A DNA stretch of 18,747 nt from Chloroflexota bacterium (lineage in GTDB: Bacteria > Chloroflexota > UBA6077 > FW602-bin22 > JACQUS01), in assembly GCA_016210125.1 (NCBI GenBank), contig JACQUS010000151.1:1-18747 (forward strand). The letters are read 5' to 3'. The stretch's first letter is position 1, and each line of letters starts with the position of its first letter. Positions 1 through 6,537 of the stretch are shown here, piece by piece. The notes under the pieces are model-generated. The model was not told the origin of the DNA. It saw nothing but the letters and a program-made list of their open reading frames with translations, and made no database searches. The position numbers and the translations under genes were made by a program.

Positions 1-1429
1 GCCCAAGGATGTTGCGGTCGGTGAGCACCGACAGGACGGCGCGCTCGGCCAGCAGGCGCACGTCGCGGCGCAGGCCGAAGCCACCGCGCCAGCGCCCCGC
101 CCCCGCCGAGTCACGGCGCATCTCGCAGCGCTCCACGATCATCGGATGCTCGTTCTCCACCGCCTCGATGGGCTGCACGGTGGTGAAGTCGCCCTCCTGC
201 CAGTTGCGGACGGCGTTGTTGCCGTCGGAGCCGTTGCAGCCCGAGGTGCCGCCGGCGGGGTACTCGTAGAAGATGAAGAAGTGGCCCTTGGCATCGTGCC
301 CGCCGACGTAGAGGTGGTTGGCGCAGCCCTTGTTGTCACCCGTCGCCAGGTCCGGCACCGCCGCCGCCAGTGCGCCCATCATCGCCGTGTCGACGGCGTA
401 GCGCGCCTCGACCATCCCGCCGCAGGCCGCCGGCAGCCGCGCGTTCAGGAAGCTGCCCTCCGGGGCCACCGTGTGCAGCGGCCGCCACGCCCCGTGATTC
501 ACCGCCGCCGTCGGGTCCAAGTACGACTTGACGATCGTGAACACGCCGGATGGGGCCATCGACGGGCCGATGTTCGTGGGGCCGTCGCTCTGGGGGGAGG
601 AGCCGCTGAAATCGGCGGTGATCTCGTCGCCGTGGACCGTCAGCGTCAGGTGCGCCGCCAGCGGCTCCAGCGCCCGCCCGGTGCTCTCCGTGTACGCCTC
701 GTAGGCGTACGTCCCATCCGGCAGGCTGGCGATCTGCTGGCGCATGCGCTCCTCAGCCCGCTCGATGAAGCGCCCCATACACGCCCGCAGCGTCTCGGCC
801 CTGTACTTCGCCGCCATCCCCTCCAGCTTGCGCGCCGCCTGCTGGCAGCTCACCAGCGACGCCGTGAAGTCCCCCCGCCGCTCGCGCTCCCCGCGCACGT
901 TGGCGAAGATCAGGTCCAGCGCCGCCTGGTTCGGCTTGCCGCGCTCGTAGATGCGGATCGCCGGAATGCGCACGCCCTCCTGGTAGATCTCGGTGGCCTG
1001 GCCGGAGATGCTGCCGGGGGTCATCCCGCCGATGTCGCCCCAGTGGACGCGGACGACGGTGAAGGCGAAGAGGCGCTCGTCGAGGAAGACGGGGTAGATG
1101 GTGGCGGCGTCGTTCAGGTGCGTGCCGCCGGTGTAGGGGTCGTTGTGCAGGAAGACGTCGCCGGGGTGGATGTCGCCGGCGAAGCGCTCGAGCACCATGC
1201 GCACCGACCAGGGGATGGGGAAGATGTGCAGCGGGTGGTCGGCTGGGGCTTTGGCGGCGAGCTGGCCCCGGTCGTCGACGATGACGCAGGAGAAGTCCTG
1301 ACCCTCGTAAATGATGGAGGAGTAGCCCGTGCGCATCATATTGGCGCGCATCTCGCGGGCGATGGCAATGAGGCCCTCGTGGACCAGCTCCACGGTGATC
1401 GGATCGACCCGCACGGCCGGCGTCTGCAT
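1..1429 (-). CDS. hyuB: Hydantoinase B / oxoprolinase beta-type subunit (HyuB), 3' end cut off by window edge
   Basis: The minus-strand frame is open from ATG at 1429 to the left edge, about 476 codons, with no stop. It begins MQTPAVRVDPITVELVHEGL and carries HyuB signatures: an N-terminal block ending MRTGYSSIIYEGQDFSC, then HNDPYTGGTHLND near residue 100, VHWGDIGGMTPGS, and a glycine-rich C-terminal block (GAGRWRGGFGLRRDV). Family members are roughly 510-600 residues, so a short C-terminal piece is missing. HyuB pairs with HyuA in ATP-dependent opening of hydantoin, N-methylhydantoin or 5-oxoproline rings in the cytoplasm; the true substrate cannot be read from sequence. A Shine-Dalgarno AGGAG lies 8 nt before the ATG. 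The gene starts 12 nt after the hyuA stop, so the two form one transcript. Family assignment is firm; substrate is open. Confidence 0.93.
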   Translation of the reverse strand, partial: MQTPAVRVDPITVELVHEGLIAIAREMRANMMRTGYSSIIYEGQDFSCVIVDDRGQLAAKAPADHPLHIFPIPWSVRMVLERFAGDIHPGDVFLHNDPYTGGTHLNDAATIYPVFLDERLFAFTVVRVHWGDIGGMTPGSISGQATEIYQEGVRIPAIRIYERGKPNQAALDLIFANVRGERERRGDFTASLVSCQQAARKLEGMAAKYRAETLRACMGRFIERAEERMRQQIASLPDGTYAYEAYTESTGRALEPLAAHLTLTVHGDEITADFSGSSPQSDGPTNIGPSMAPSGVFTIVKSYLDPTAAVNHGAWRPLHTVAPEGSFLNARLPAACGGMVEARYAVDTAMMGALAAAVPDLATGDNKGCANHLYVGGHDAKGHFFIFYEYPAGGTSGCNGSDGNNAVRNWQEGDFTTVQPIEAVENEHPMIVERCEMRRDSAGAGRWRGGFGLRRDVRLLAERAVLSVLTDRNILG

Positions 1430-1441
1430 CGATTTGCTCCT

Positions 1442-3466
1442 CTAGCTCTCTAGCACCAGGTTGCCGAAGGCGTCGACTTCGAGCCGCCAGCCCGGCGTGA
1501 CTACCGTAGTGGCCCCGGCCTCCTCGATGATCGCCGGGCCGGCGAAGCGGACGCCCGTCGGCAGCAGATCGCGCTCATAGAGCGGCGTGTTCCAGAAGCG
1601 GTCGCCGAAGTACACCTGGCGAACGCCGAGCCGTGCGCCGTCGAGGGTGCCCGTCTGGGCGAGCGGTTGGACGATCGGCTTGGGCACGCGCCCGAGCGCC
1701 GCCAGGCGCACGTTGACCACCTGCACCTCCTCGTCCTCGCTGGCGTGGCCGTAGGTGGCCAAGTAGCGGTCGTAGAAGGCGCGGCGGATCGGCGCGATGG
1801 CGTAGCCGTCCTCCGGCAACTGCACGTTCAGCTCGTAGGCCTGGCCAAGGTAGCGCAGATCGAGCGAGCGCACGAAGGAGACGTCCGCCGGGGCGACGCC
1901 GTCGGCCCGGAGCTGCTGCCTGGCGATCTCCTCGAGCGCGGCGAACTGCGCGGCGAAGTCGGCAGGTGCGACGGCGCTTAGCCGCCGCAGGAAGGTGCGC
2001 ACGTAGTCGTGCTTCAAGTCGGAGGTGAGCAAACCAAAGGCCGAGAGGTTGCCCGGGTAGCGCGGGATGAGCACGTGGGTGATAGCCAGCTCCTCGGCGA
2101 TGTGCGTGGCGTGCATCGGCCCGGCGCCGCCGAAGGCGACCAAGACGAAGTCACGCGGGTCGTAGCCGCGCTGGACGGAGATCTCGCGGATGGAGCTGGT
2201 CATGCGTGCGACGGCGATGCGCACGATGCCGTCGGCCAGGCGGTGCAGGTCGAGCCCGCCAAGCTTCGCGGCCAGCGCTTGGATCACCTCCTCAGCCAGC
2301 TTCGGCTGGAGACGGATGGCCCCGCCCAGGACGCGGTCGGGGTCGATGCGCCCAAGGACGAGGTTGGCGTCCGTGACTGTCGGCTCGCTGCCGCCCTGGC
2401 CGTAGGACGCCGGGCCGGGATCGGCCCCGGCGCTGCGCGGGCCGACCTGCAGCTCGCCGCCGTCGAGCCAGGCGATGCTGCCGCCGCCCGCGCCGACGGT
2501 GTTGATGTTCACCTGCGGCGTCTTGACCGGGAAGCCGGCCAGCACGTTCTCGGTCGAGACGACCGGTGCCAGGTCGTGCACCAGGCAGACATCGGTCGAC
2601 GTCCCGCCCATGTCGTAGGTGATGAGGTTGCGCAGCCCGGCGGCTCTGGCCACGGCAATGGAGCCGTTGACCCCGCCGACCGGGCCGGACAGGATGGTCA
2701 GCACGGCCTCAGCCCCGGCGCGCTCCGAGGTTAGGATGCCGCCGTTCGAGGACATGGTGAACACGCGGGCCGCGTAGCCTTGCTCGGCGAGCTCGCGGTC
2801 GAGCGCGGCGAGGTAGCGCCCCATGATCGGCGAGACGTAGGAGTTCAGCACGGTGGTGCTGAAGCGCTCGAACTCGCGGTACTCCGGCACGACCTCGGCC
2901 GAGATGGAGACGAAGACGCCCGGCAGGGCCGCGCGCAGGAGCTGGCCGGCGCGCTGCTCGTGGGCCGGGTTGCGGTAGGAATGGAGGAAGCAGACGGCCA
3001 CGGCCTCGACGCCGGCGCTGCGCAGTTCGGCGGCGACGGAGGCCACGTCGTCCTCGTCGAGCGACGTGAGGACGCTACCATCGGCCAGCAGGCGCTCGCG
3101 CACCTCGAAGCGTCGCGCGCGGGCGACGAGCGGTTTGGGGCGGACGAAGCGCGGGTTGAACATGCCACCTTCGAGCATGCGCTGCGTGCGACCGATCTCG
3201 ATGAGGTCGCGGAAACCGGCGGTGGTGACGAGGCCGACGGTCGCGCCTTTGCGCTCGAGGACGGCGTTGGTGGCCACGGTGGTGCCGTGGATCAGATGGC
3301 GGATGGCCTGCGGGTCGAGCGCCAGGGCGTCGAGGCCGGCGATGAACGCCTGCGCCGGATTGCGCGGTGTGGACGGCACCTTGGCCGCGCTGATGCGCCC
3401 GGTCGTCTCGTCGAAACGGATGAGGTCGGTGAACGTCCCGCCGACGTCCACGCCGATGATGTCCAT
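1442..3466 (-). CDS. hyuA: Hydantoinase A / N-methylhydantoinase-type ATPase subunit (HyuA)
   Basis: A 674-residue protein of full family length (usually 650-720). It has an N-terminal phosphate-binding motif DVGGTFTD (residues 7-14), the second ASKHA-type phosphate motif DMGGTSTD (285-292), LSGPVGGV shortly before it, and an AFGGAGPMHA block further on. This is the ATP-binding subunit that works with HyuB on cyclic amides such as hydantoins, N-methylhydantoin or 5-oxoproline. The ATG at 3466 is preceded by GAGGAG at 7 nt spacing, which fixes the start. It is the first gene of a two-gene operon with hyuB and has its own promoter at 3499-3527. Acetophenone or acetone carboxylase subunits are related and cannot be fully excluded, but the simple HyuA-HyuB pair favours the hydantoinase/oxoprolinase group. 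Confidence 0.95.
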   Translation of the reverse strand: MDIIGVDVGGTFTDLIRFDETTGRISAAKVPSTPRNPAQAFIAGLDALALDPQAIRHLIHGTTVATNAVLERKGATVGLVTTAGFRDLIEIGRTQRMLEGGMFNPRFVRPKPLVARARRFEVRERLLADGSVLTSLDEDDVASVAAELRSAGVEAVAVCFLHSYRNPAHEQRAGQLLRAALPGVFVSISAEVVPEYREFERFSTTVLNSYVSPIMGRYLAALDRELAEQGYAARVFTMSSNGGILTSERAGAEAVLTILSGPVGGVNGSIAVARAAGLRNLITYDMGGTSTDVCLVHDLAPVVSTENVLAGFPVKTPQVNINTVGAGGGSIAWLDGGELQVGPRSAGADPGPASYGQGGSEPTVTDANLVLGRIDPDRVLGGAIRLQPKLAEEVIQALAAKLGGLDLHRLADGIVRIAVARMTSSIREISVQRGYDPRDFVLVAFGGAGPMHATHIAEELAITHVLIPRYPGNLSAFGLLTSDLKHDYVRTFLRRLSAVAPADFAAQFAALEEIARQQLRADGVAPADVSFVRSLDLRYLGQAYELNVQLPEDGYAIAPIRRAFYDRYLATYGHASEDEEVQVVNVRLAALGRVPKPIVQPLAQTGTLDGARLGVRQVYFGDRFWNTPLYERDLLPTGVRFAGPAIIEEAGATTVVTPGWRLEVDAFGNLVLES

Positions 3467-3498
3467 GCAGTGCTCCTCGGCAGCCGTGCGTCGTGGGG

Positions 3499-3527
3499 AT
3501 GATAGAGTATGCGCGCGCCGCCGTCAA
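3499..3527 (-). promoter_or_regulatory. Sigma-70-type promoter of hyuA-hyuB
   Basis: Read on the minus strand, TTGACG (3527-3522) and TATCAT (3504-3499) are separated by exactly 17 nt, each 5 of 6 to consensus. The predicted start of transcription lies near 3492, giving a leader of about 25 nt before the hyuA ATG. It sits in the 142-nt gap back to back with the plus-strand promoter at 3560-3568. Confidence 0.6.
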
Positions 3528-3559
3528 CCGCGGCGCGCCGGGCCAGTTGCGCGCCTGGT

Positions 3560-3568
3560 TGGTATAAT
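3560..3568 (+). promoter_or_regulatory. Extended -10 promoter of the DUF5678-retropepsin-pyrB unit
   Basis: TGG followed directly by a perfect TATAAT (3563-3568) makes an extended -10 element. No good -35 box lies 16-18 nt upstream, which fits extended -10 promoters. The predicted start is near 3575, about 34 nt before the GTG at 3609. No further promoter is evident before pyrB, so it may drive all three genes. Confidence 0.55.
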
Positions 3569-3608
3569 CGCGCGGGAAGTCGCCTTACGGGCTTGAGGGG
3601 GCTTAGCC

Positions 3609-3854
3609 GTGCAGCAACACCGTGAGGCCTTACAGAGGTTGAAGCGCGACACCGCCTACCTTCAGCAGCATCGCGAGAAGTTACTTGAGCTCTATCCCGA
3701 GCAATGGGTGGCGATCTTCGACGAGCAGGTGGTCGGCGTCGCGCCAGAATTCGACCATCTGCTCGACAGCCTGCAAGCGCGAGGCGTTCCCGTCGGTCAG
3801 GTGCTCATCGAGCACTTGACGCGCAAGGAAGGGCTGCTCATCCTTCTCGAATGA
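3609..3854 (+). CDS. Small DUF5678-type protein, partner of the following protease gene
   Basis: An 81-residue cytoplasmic protein starting at GTG (3609), with a GAGGGGG ribosome site a few nt upstream. The first half is helical and charged (RLKRDTAYLQQHREKLLELY), followed by PEQWVAIFDEQVVGVAPEF and a second helical half. This 'leucine-rich helix, Y-P-x-x-W-V-A-I, short hairpin with V-V-G, helix' order matches what I know of DUF5678, a small domain without assigned function. Its stop overlaps the next start as ATGA at 3851-3854, so translation of the retropepsin-like gene is probably coupled to it. Such small proteins are, to my knowledge, often found beside retropepsin-like genes. A toxin-antitoxin-like role is conceivable, but nothing here proves it. 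Confidence 0.7.
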   Translation: MQQHREALQRLKRDTAYLQQHREKLLELYPEQWVAIFDEQVVGVAPEFDHLLDSLQARGVPVGQVLIEHLTRKEGLLILLE

Positions 3855-4296
3855 TACGAGGATACTTTGCCGCCAGGGGCGCACAGCGTCGCCCGATGGT
3901 CGACGCCGTCATCCATTTCCCTGCGCTGAGTCCCCGCCCTTTCGAGGTGCGCCTCATGGTGGACACTAGCGCCGACCGCACCGTGCTGGCGCCGCTCGAC
4001 GCTGCGCGAGTGCAGAGAGAGCTGGGGATGGACCTCACGACGCTGCCTGAGGGACAGCCCAGCATCGGCGTCGGCGGGCAGATGAACACCAGAACACTGG
4101 AGGCGATCCGGACCTTGGACACGTTTTCCGCTCCGCTGACCTCACAATCCTCCAGCCGGTGCCTGGTCCGACCCTCCCGATTCCATCGCTGCTCGGCCGA
4201 GACATCCTCGCGTATTTCGCTCTGTTCCTCGAAGAGCTCACCGACCGCGTCCTGCTGCTCGATCCGAGCGAGGTCGATACACTAGCGCTTCCCTAG
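3851..4296 (+). pseudogene. Retropepsin-like aspartyl protease, disrupted by a frameshift
   Basis: The ATG at 3851 overlaps the upstream stop (ATGA). Frame one encodes MIRGYFAARG, then the active-site region MVDTSADRTVLAPL (Asp38) and a flap-like GVGGQ, and reads to about 4115 before turning into Ser/Arg-rich nonsense that stops at 4285. The family C-terminus appears in another frame: ADLTILQPVPGPTLPIPSL, then LLGRDILAYFALFLEE and DRVLLLDPSEVD, ending at TAG 4294-4296. Joining the frames somewhere in 4105-4137 restores a normal protein of about 148 residues. The change equals loss of one base (or gain of two). The active-site glycine of the usual D-T-G is Ser here. Either the gene is decayed or the read/assembly has an indel. 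The clan AA assignment is good; the substrate is unknown. Confidence 0.75.
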
Positions 4297-4321
4297 CAGG
4301 GGGCTCTCCCGGAGGACAGCC

Positions 4322-5296
4322 GTGACCGCTATACCACCCGAGCCGATTCGTGGCCAGTTCAAGGGCAAGGACATTATCTCTCTCGGCCAGTTCGACACCG
4401 ACTGCATCGCCAAGCTCTTTCGCATCACTGCGCAGATGCGCGAGGTCGCCCTGAGCGCCGCTCCGTCGCACGTCCTCGACGGCAGCATTGTCGTCCTGCT
4501 GTTCTACGAGCCGTCCTCGCGCACCATGGGCTCGTTCGACGCGGCGACGAAGCAGCTTGGCGGGCAGACGGTCGTGGTCACCAGCCCACAGCAGTACTCG
4601 TCCGTGGCCAAGGGCGAGTCGTTCGCCGACACCATCCGGACCTTCGAGGCCTACTCCGATGCCATCGTGCTGCGCCACTACGAGACCGGCTCGGCGGCGA
4701 CGGCTGCCGAGACGGCGCGACACGTGCCGATCCTAAACGCCGGCGACGGCATCGGCGAGCACCCGACGCAGGCCCTCCTCGACCTCTACACCATCTGGGA
4801 GCACACCGGGCGCCTCGCGGGCCTGCGGGGCCTGGTGGCCGGCGACATCCTCAACGGTCGAACGGTGCACTCGCTCATCAAGGGTCTGGCGCTCTACGAG
4901 GAGAACGAGCTCTACCTGCTCGCGCCGCCCGAGCTGCGCCTGGCGCGCGACGACCTCGCCGCGTTCCAGCAGAGCGGCATCCGCCTGTACGAGGTCGACG
5001 ACGTGGGCGACATCCCGCGCGACTGCCACTTCTGGTATTGGACGCGCGTGCAGAAGGAGCGCTTCCGCAGCGACGAGGAGTTCCAGCGGGTCAACAACCG
5101 CTTCATCGTGACCAAGCAGCTCTTGGAGACCTACGGCAACCGCGACATGATCCTCATGCACCCGCTGCCGCGCGTTGGCGAGATCGAGGACGCCGTGGAC
5201 GATGATCTGCGCGCGGTGTACCTGCGGTCGCAGATCCGCAACGGGATGTACGTGCGGATGGCGTTGCTGGCGCTGGTGCTGGGCCGGATCGCGTAG
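4322..5296 (+). CDS. pyrB: Aspartate carbamoyltransferase catalytic chain
   Basis: A 324-residue protein that condenses carbamoyl phosphate with aspartate in the second step of pyrimidine synthesis, in the cytoplasm. Signatures in order: carbamoyl-phosphate loop FYEPSSRTM (61-69), the flexible loop SSVAKGESFADT with the ATCase lysine at 97, HPTQ (147-150), GDILNGRTVHSL (174-185), TRVQKERF (241-248) and HPLPRVGEI (280-288). TRVQKERF and the KGES loop point to aspartate rather than ornithine transcarbamylase. The phosphate loop reads S-S-R-T-M instead of the usual S-T-R-T-R. The start is GTG at 4322 with GGAGGA 5 nt upstream. It lies 25 nt after the retropepsin remnant and probably shares its transcript. 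No pyrI or other pyr gene is in the window, so it is a stand-alone catalytic chain here. Confidence 0.93.
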   Translation: MTAIPPEPIRGQFKGKDIISLGQFDTDCIAKLFRITAQMREVALSAAPSHVLDGSIVVLLFYEPSSRTMGSFDAATKQLGGQTVVVTSPQQYSSVAKGESFADTIRTFEAYSDAIVLRHYETGSAATAAETARHVPILNAGDGIGEHPTQALLDLYTIWEHTGRLAGLRGLVAGDILNGRTVHSLIKGLALYEENELYLLAPPELRLARDDLAAFQQSGIRLYEVDDVGDIPRDCHFWYWTRVQKERFRSDEEFQRVNNRFIVTKQLLETYGNRDMILMHPLPRVGEIEDAVDDDLRAVYLRSQIRNGMYVRMALLALVLGRIA

Positions 5297-5378
5297 TCCG
5301 CGGTCACCGGCTGCCTCGCCGGGCGCGGCTGGCGCGCTCACCCCGAGACCCACGGGCGCACGCGGCTTCGCGCCGCCG

Positions 5379-5405
5379 TGTGAAATAGCTCACATTGTCA
5401 ATGTG
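5379..5405. promoter_or_regulatory. CRP-type operator overlapping a second palindrome
   Basis: TGTGA-N6-TCACA at 5379-5394 is a perfect match to the CRP-family consensus half-sites. The right half runs into a second dyad, CACATT-GTC-AATGTG, at 5391-5405. Both sit in a local AT-rich island within a GC-rich gap, 75-90 nt before the ATG at 5470. A TTGTCA at 5395-5400 could be a -35 box overlapping the operator, with a poor -10 (CACACT, 5418-5423) 17 nt on. If so, binding over the -35 would suggest repression rather than activation. Confidence 0.5.
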
Positions 5406-5469
5406 CTAATCTCTCTTCACACTGCGCCCGGAATGCGGAAACGTTGAGACGCGTAGGAAGGGGCGGCCT

Positions 5470-5694
5470 ATGGCAACCTGGGGTGTGATTCGTCTGCGCG
5501 AGGCCAGGGACCACGCGAGGCTCAGCCTCGCCTACGTGGTGGACGACGTGCCGGTCCACGTGCAGCACGGCTTAACGATCGCCAACGCGCTGGCAAAGGC
5601 CGGCTGCCAGCTCGAGCCGGGCGACGTCGTGGTGCGCGTGGAGGGCCCGCTGCTGACCTGGAACGAGGTGCAGTTCGGCCGGATCGGGGGCTGA
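5470..5694 (+). CDS. Small conserved-looking protein of unknown function (74 aa)
   Basis: I do not recognise a family. The protein begins MATWGVIRLREARDHARLSL and continues with a strand-rich middle (AYVVDDVPVHVQHGLTIANA), a short helix with one Cys (AKAGCQLEPGD) and a C-terminal VVVRVEGPLLTWNEVQFG. There is no signal peptide or membrane segment, so it is probably a small cytoplasmic alpha/beta domain. A GGAAGGGGCGG purine stretch lies just before the ATG. Support for it being real: a plausible ribosome site, codon use like the neighbours, and a CRP-type operator in front. It stands alone: pyrB ends 173 nt upstream, and downstream is a convergent gene-free gap. Confidence 0.6.
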   Translation: MATWGVIRLREARDHARLSLAYVVDDVPVHVQHGLTIANALAKAGCQLEPGDVVVRVEGPLLTWNEVQFGRIGG

Positions 5695-5703
5695 TCCCCT
5701 TTT
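5686..5703 (+). terminator. Weak intrinsic-terminator-like hairpin after the 74-aa gene
   Basis: GGGG (5687-5690), loop CTGAT, CCCC (5696-5699), then TTTT (5700-5703). The stem overlaps the stop codon and is only 4 bp (an alternative GGATC/GATCC stem covers 5681-5697), so it would be a weak terminator. Confidence 0.3.
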
Positions 5704-5804
5704 GCCTGAGGTGCCTCTACGTTCGGGTGCGACGATGGGAAGTCGGTGAGTCCCTGCCGGACGCCAGCGATGAGTGAAAGGTGGCTGCGCCGCCGGGGGA
5801 TAGG

Positions 5805-5997
5805 CCTCACCCCCCGGCCCCTCGCCGAGGCGAGTCGCCTCCGGCGACCTCTCCAGCGCGGCTGGAGAGAGGGCGCAGGGAGCGGGGAGCCCAGAGGGGG
5901 CGAAGCCCGCTCTGGGAACCTCTTTAGGACTGGGGCGAGGCAGACGCCCAGAGGGGTATTTTCACAGGGGTGCGGAGGGGGCGATCGTCCCCTCCGC
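5805..5997. repeat. Hairpin-rich intergenic repeat block in the 5695-6089 gap
   Basis: The 395-nt gap between convergent genes holds no credible gene. It carries a chain of inverted repeats: CGCCG-AGGCG/CGCCT-CGGCG around 5823-5846; CTCTCCAGC / GCTGGAGAG at 5849-5869 (9-bp perfect stem, 3-nt loop); CCCAGAG / CTCTGGG at 5890-5916 with an inner GGGC/GCCC; and GCGGAGGGG / CCCCTCCGC at 5972-5997. It starts with CCTCACCCCCC, a start shared with elements at 15290 and 17702. This looks like a mosaic of dispersed palindromic elements. They lack U-tracts, so classical terminators are unlikely, although the structures could still stop convergent transcripts. Confidence 0.55.
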
Positions 5998-6089
5998 GGT
6001 CCGTGTTTGGGGTCGCCCGCGATGCCGCGGCCGCGGGCTGCCACGGCCGGCGAGACTGTGGCCGCCGCCACGTGCGGCGGCGCGGCGCG

Positions 6090-6464
6090 CTAGCCGCGAT
6101 GGTCGACGAAACGCGCCTCGCGCGTCACGAGCGGGCTGTACGAGCGCAGAGCCTGCTGCCCGCCGCGCACGGTGTTCAGCTCGCGCTGCGCCTCCTCGAT
6201 CTTCGACGAAAGCAGCCGCTGATTGTCCTCGTCGAGGGCCATGATCTCGCGTAGGAGGTCGCCCGCCGCCGGCTCGGCGCCGCTGCCCACGTCGGCCACG
6301 CGCGAGATGAGCGCCTCGCGCTGGGTGAGCAGCGCGTGGAACGTCGCCAGGTCGTCCTGCTCGATGGCCGCGCGCTGGCGCAGGGCCATCTCGCGGATGG
6401 CCTCGTAGATGGCCTGTCGATGGGCCGGCGATACGCCCGCGGCCGGGCCCGGCTGGTTCTGCAT
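6090..6464 (-). CDS. FliT/FlgN-type flagellar export chaperone
   Basis: A 124-residue helical protein with three predicted amphipathic helices: AHRQAIYEAIREMALRQRAA, then a D-x-x-x-F-x-x-L-L-x-x-R-E-x-L-I pattern, then EDNQRLLSSKIEEAQREL. It ends in a short tail RFVDHRG like the F-I-D-K-K-type ends of FliT/FlgN-like proteins. These cytoplasmic chaperones keep filament-cap or hook-junction subunits export-ready. I chose ATG 6464 over the upstream ATG (6491) because AAGGAGG lies 6 nt before 6464, inside what would otherwise be coding sequence. It follows the second fliD-like gene by 73 nt and closes the flagellar block. FliT and FlgN cannot be told apart by eye, though the position behind fliD favours FliT. 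Confidence 0.65.
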   Translation of the reverse strand: MQNQPGPAAGVSPAHRQAIYEAIREMALRQRAAIEQDDLATFHALLTQREALISRVADVGSGAEPAAGDLLREIMALDEDNQRLLSSKIEEAQRELNTVRGGQQALRSYSPLVTREARFVDHRG

Positions 6465-6500
6465 GGACGCCCTCCTTGCGTCATTCATCATAACATTCGC

Positions 6501-6528
6501 GGCCGGCGGCCGTCCGTGGCCGGCGGCC
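6501..6528. repeat. Direct repeat of an 11-mer between flagellar genes
   Basis: GGCCGGCGGCC occurs at 6501-6511 and again at 6518-6528, separated by GTCCGT. The wider segment also has GCGGCCG / CGGCCGC arms and could fold. It lies between the second fliD-like stop and the chaperone ribosome site and might damp read-through. No function is established. Confidence 0.35.
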
Positions 6529-6537
6529 GCCCCGCGC

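Noticed and set aside
146..1453. A 435-codon open frame on the plus strand opposite hyuB
   Set aside because: It is the antisense shadow of a GC-rich hyuB; the protein is low-complexity Arg/Val/Gly-rich with no family motif, while the minus strand carries clear HyuB signatures.
4105..4140. Programmed ribosomal frameshift in the retropepsin-like gene
   Set aside because: There is no standard slippery heptamer in the right frame and no obvious downstream structure; an indel or sequencing error is simpler.
4322..5296. Ornithine carbamoyltransferase as the identity of the transcarbamylase
   Set aside because: The K-G-E-S loop, TRVQKERF and HPLPRVGEI are aspartate-carbamoyltransferase features, and the ornithine-specific D-x-x-x-S-M-G and HCLP motifs are absent.
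5746..6093. A 115-codon open frame in the convergent gap
   Set aside because: It runs straight through four hairpins, is Arg/Gly-rich and has no good ribosome site; it is repeat-derived.
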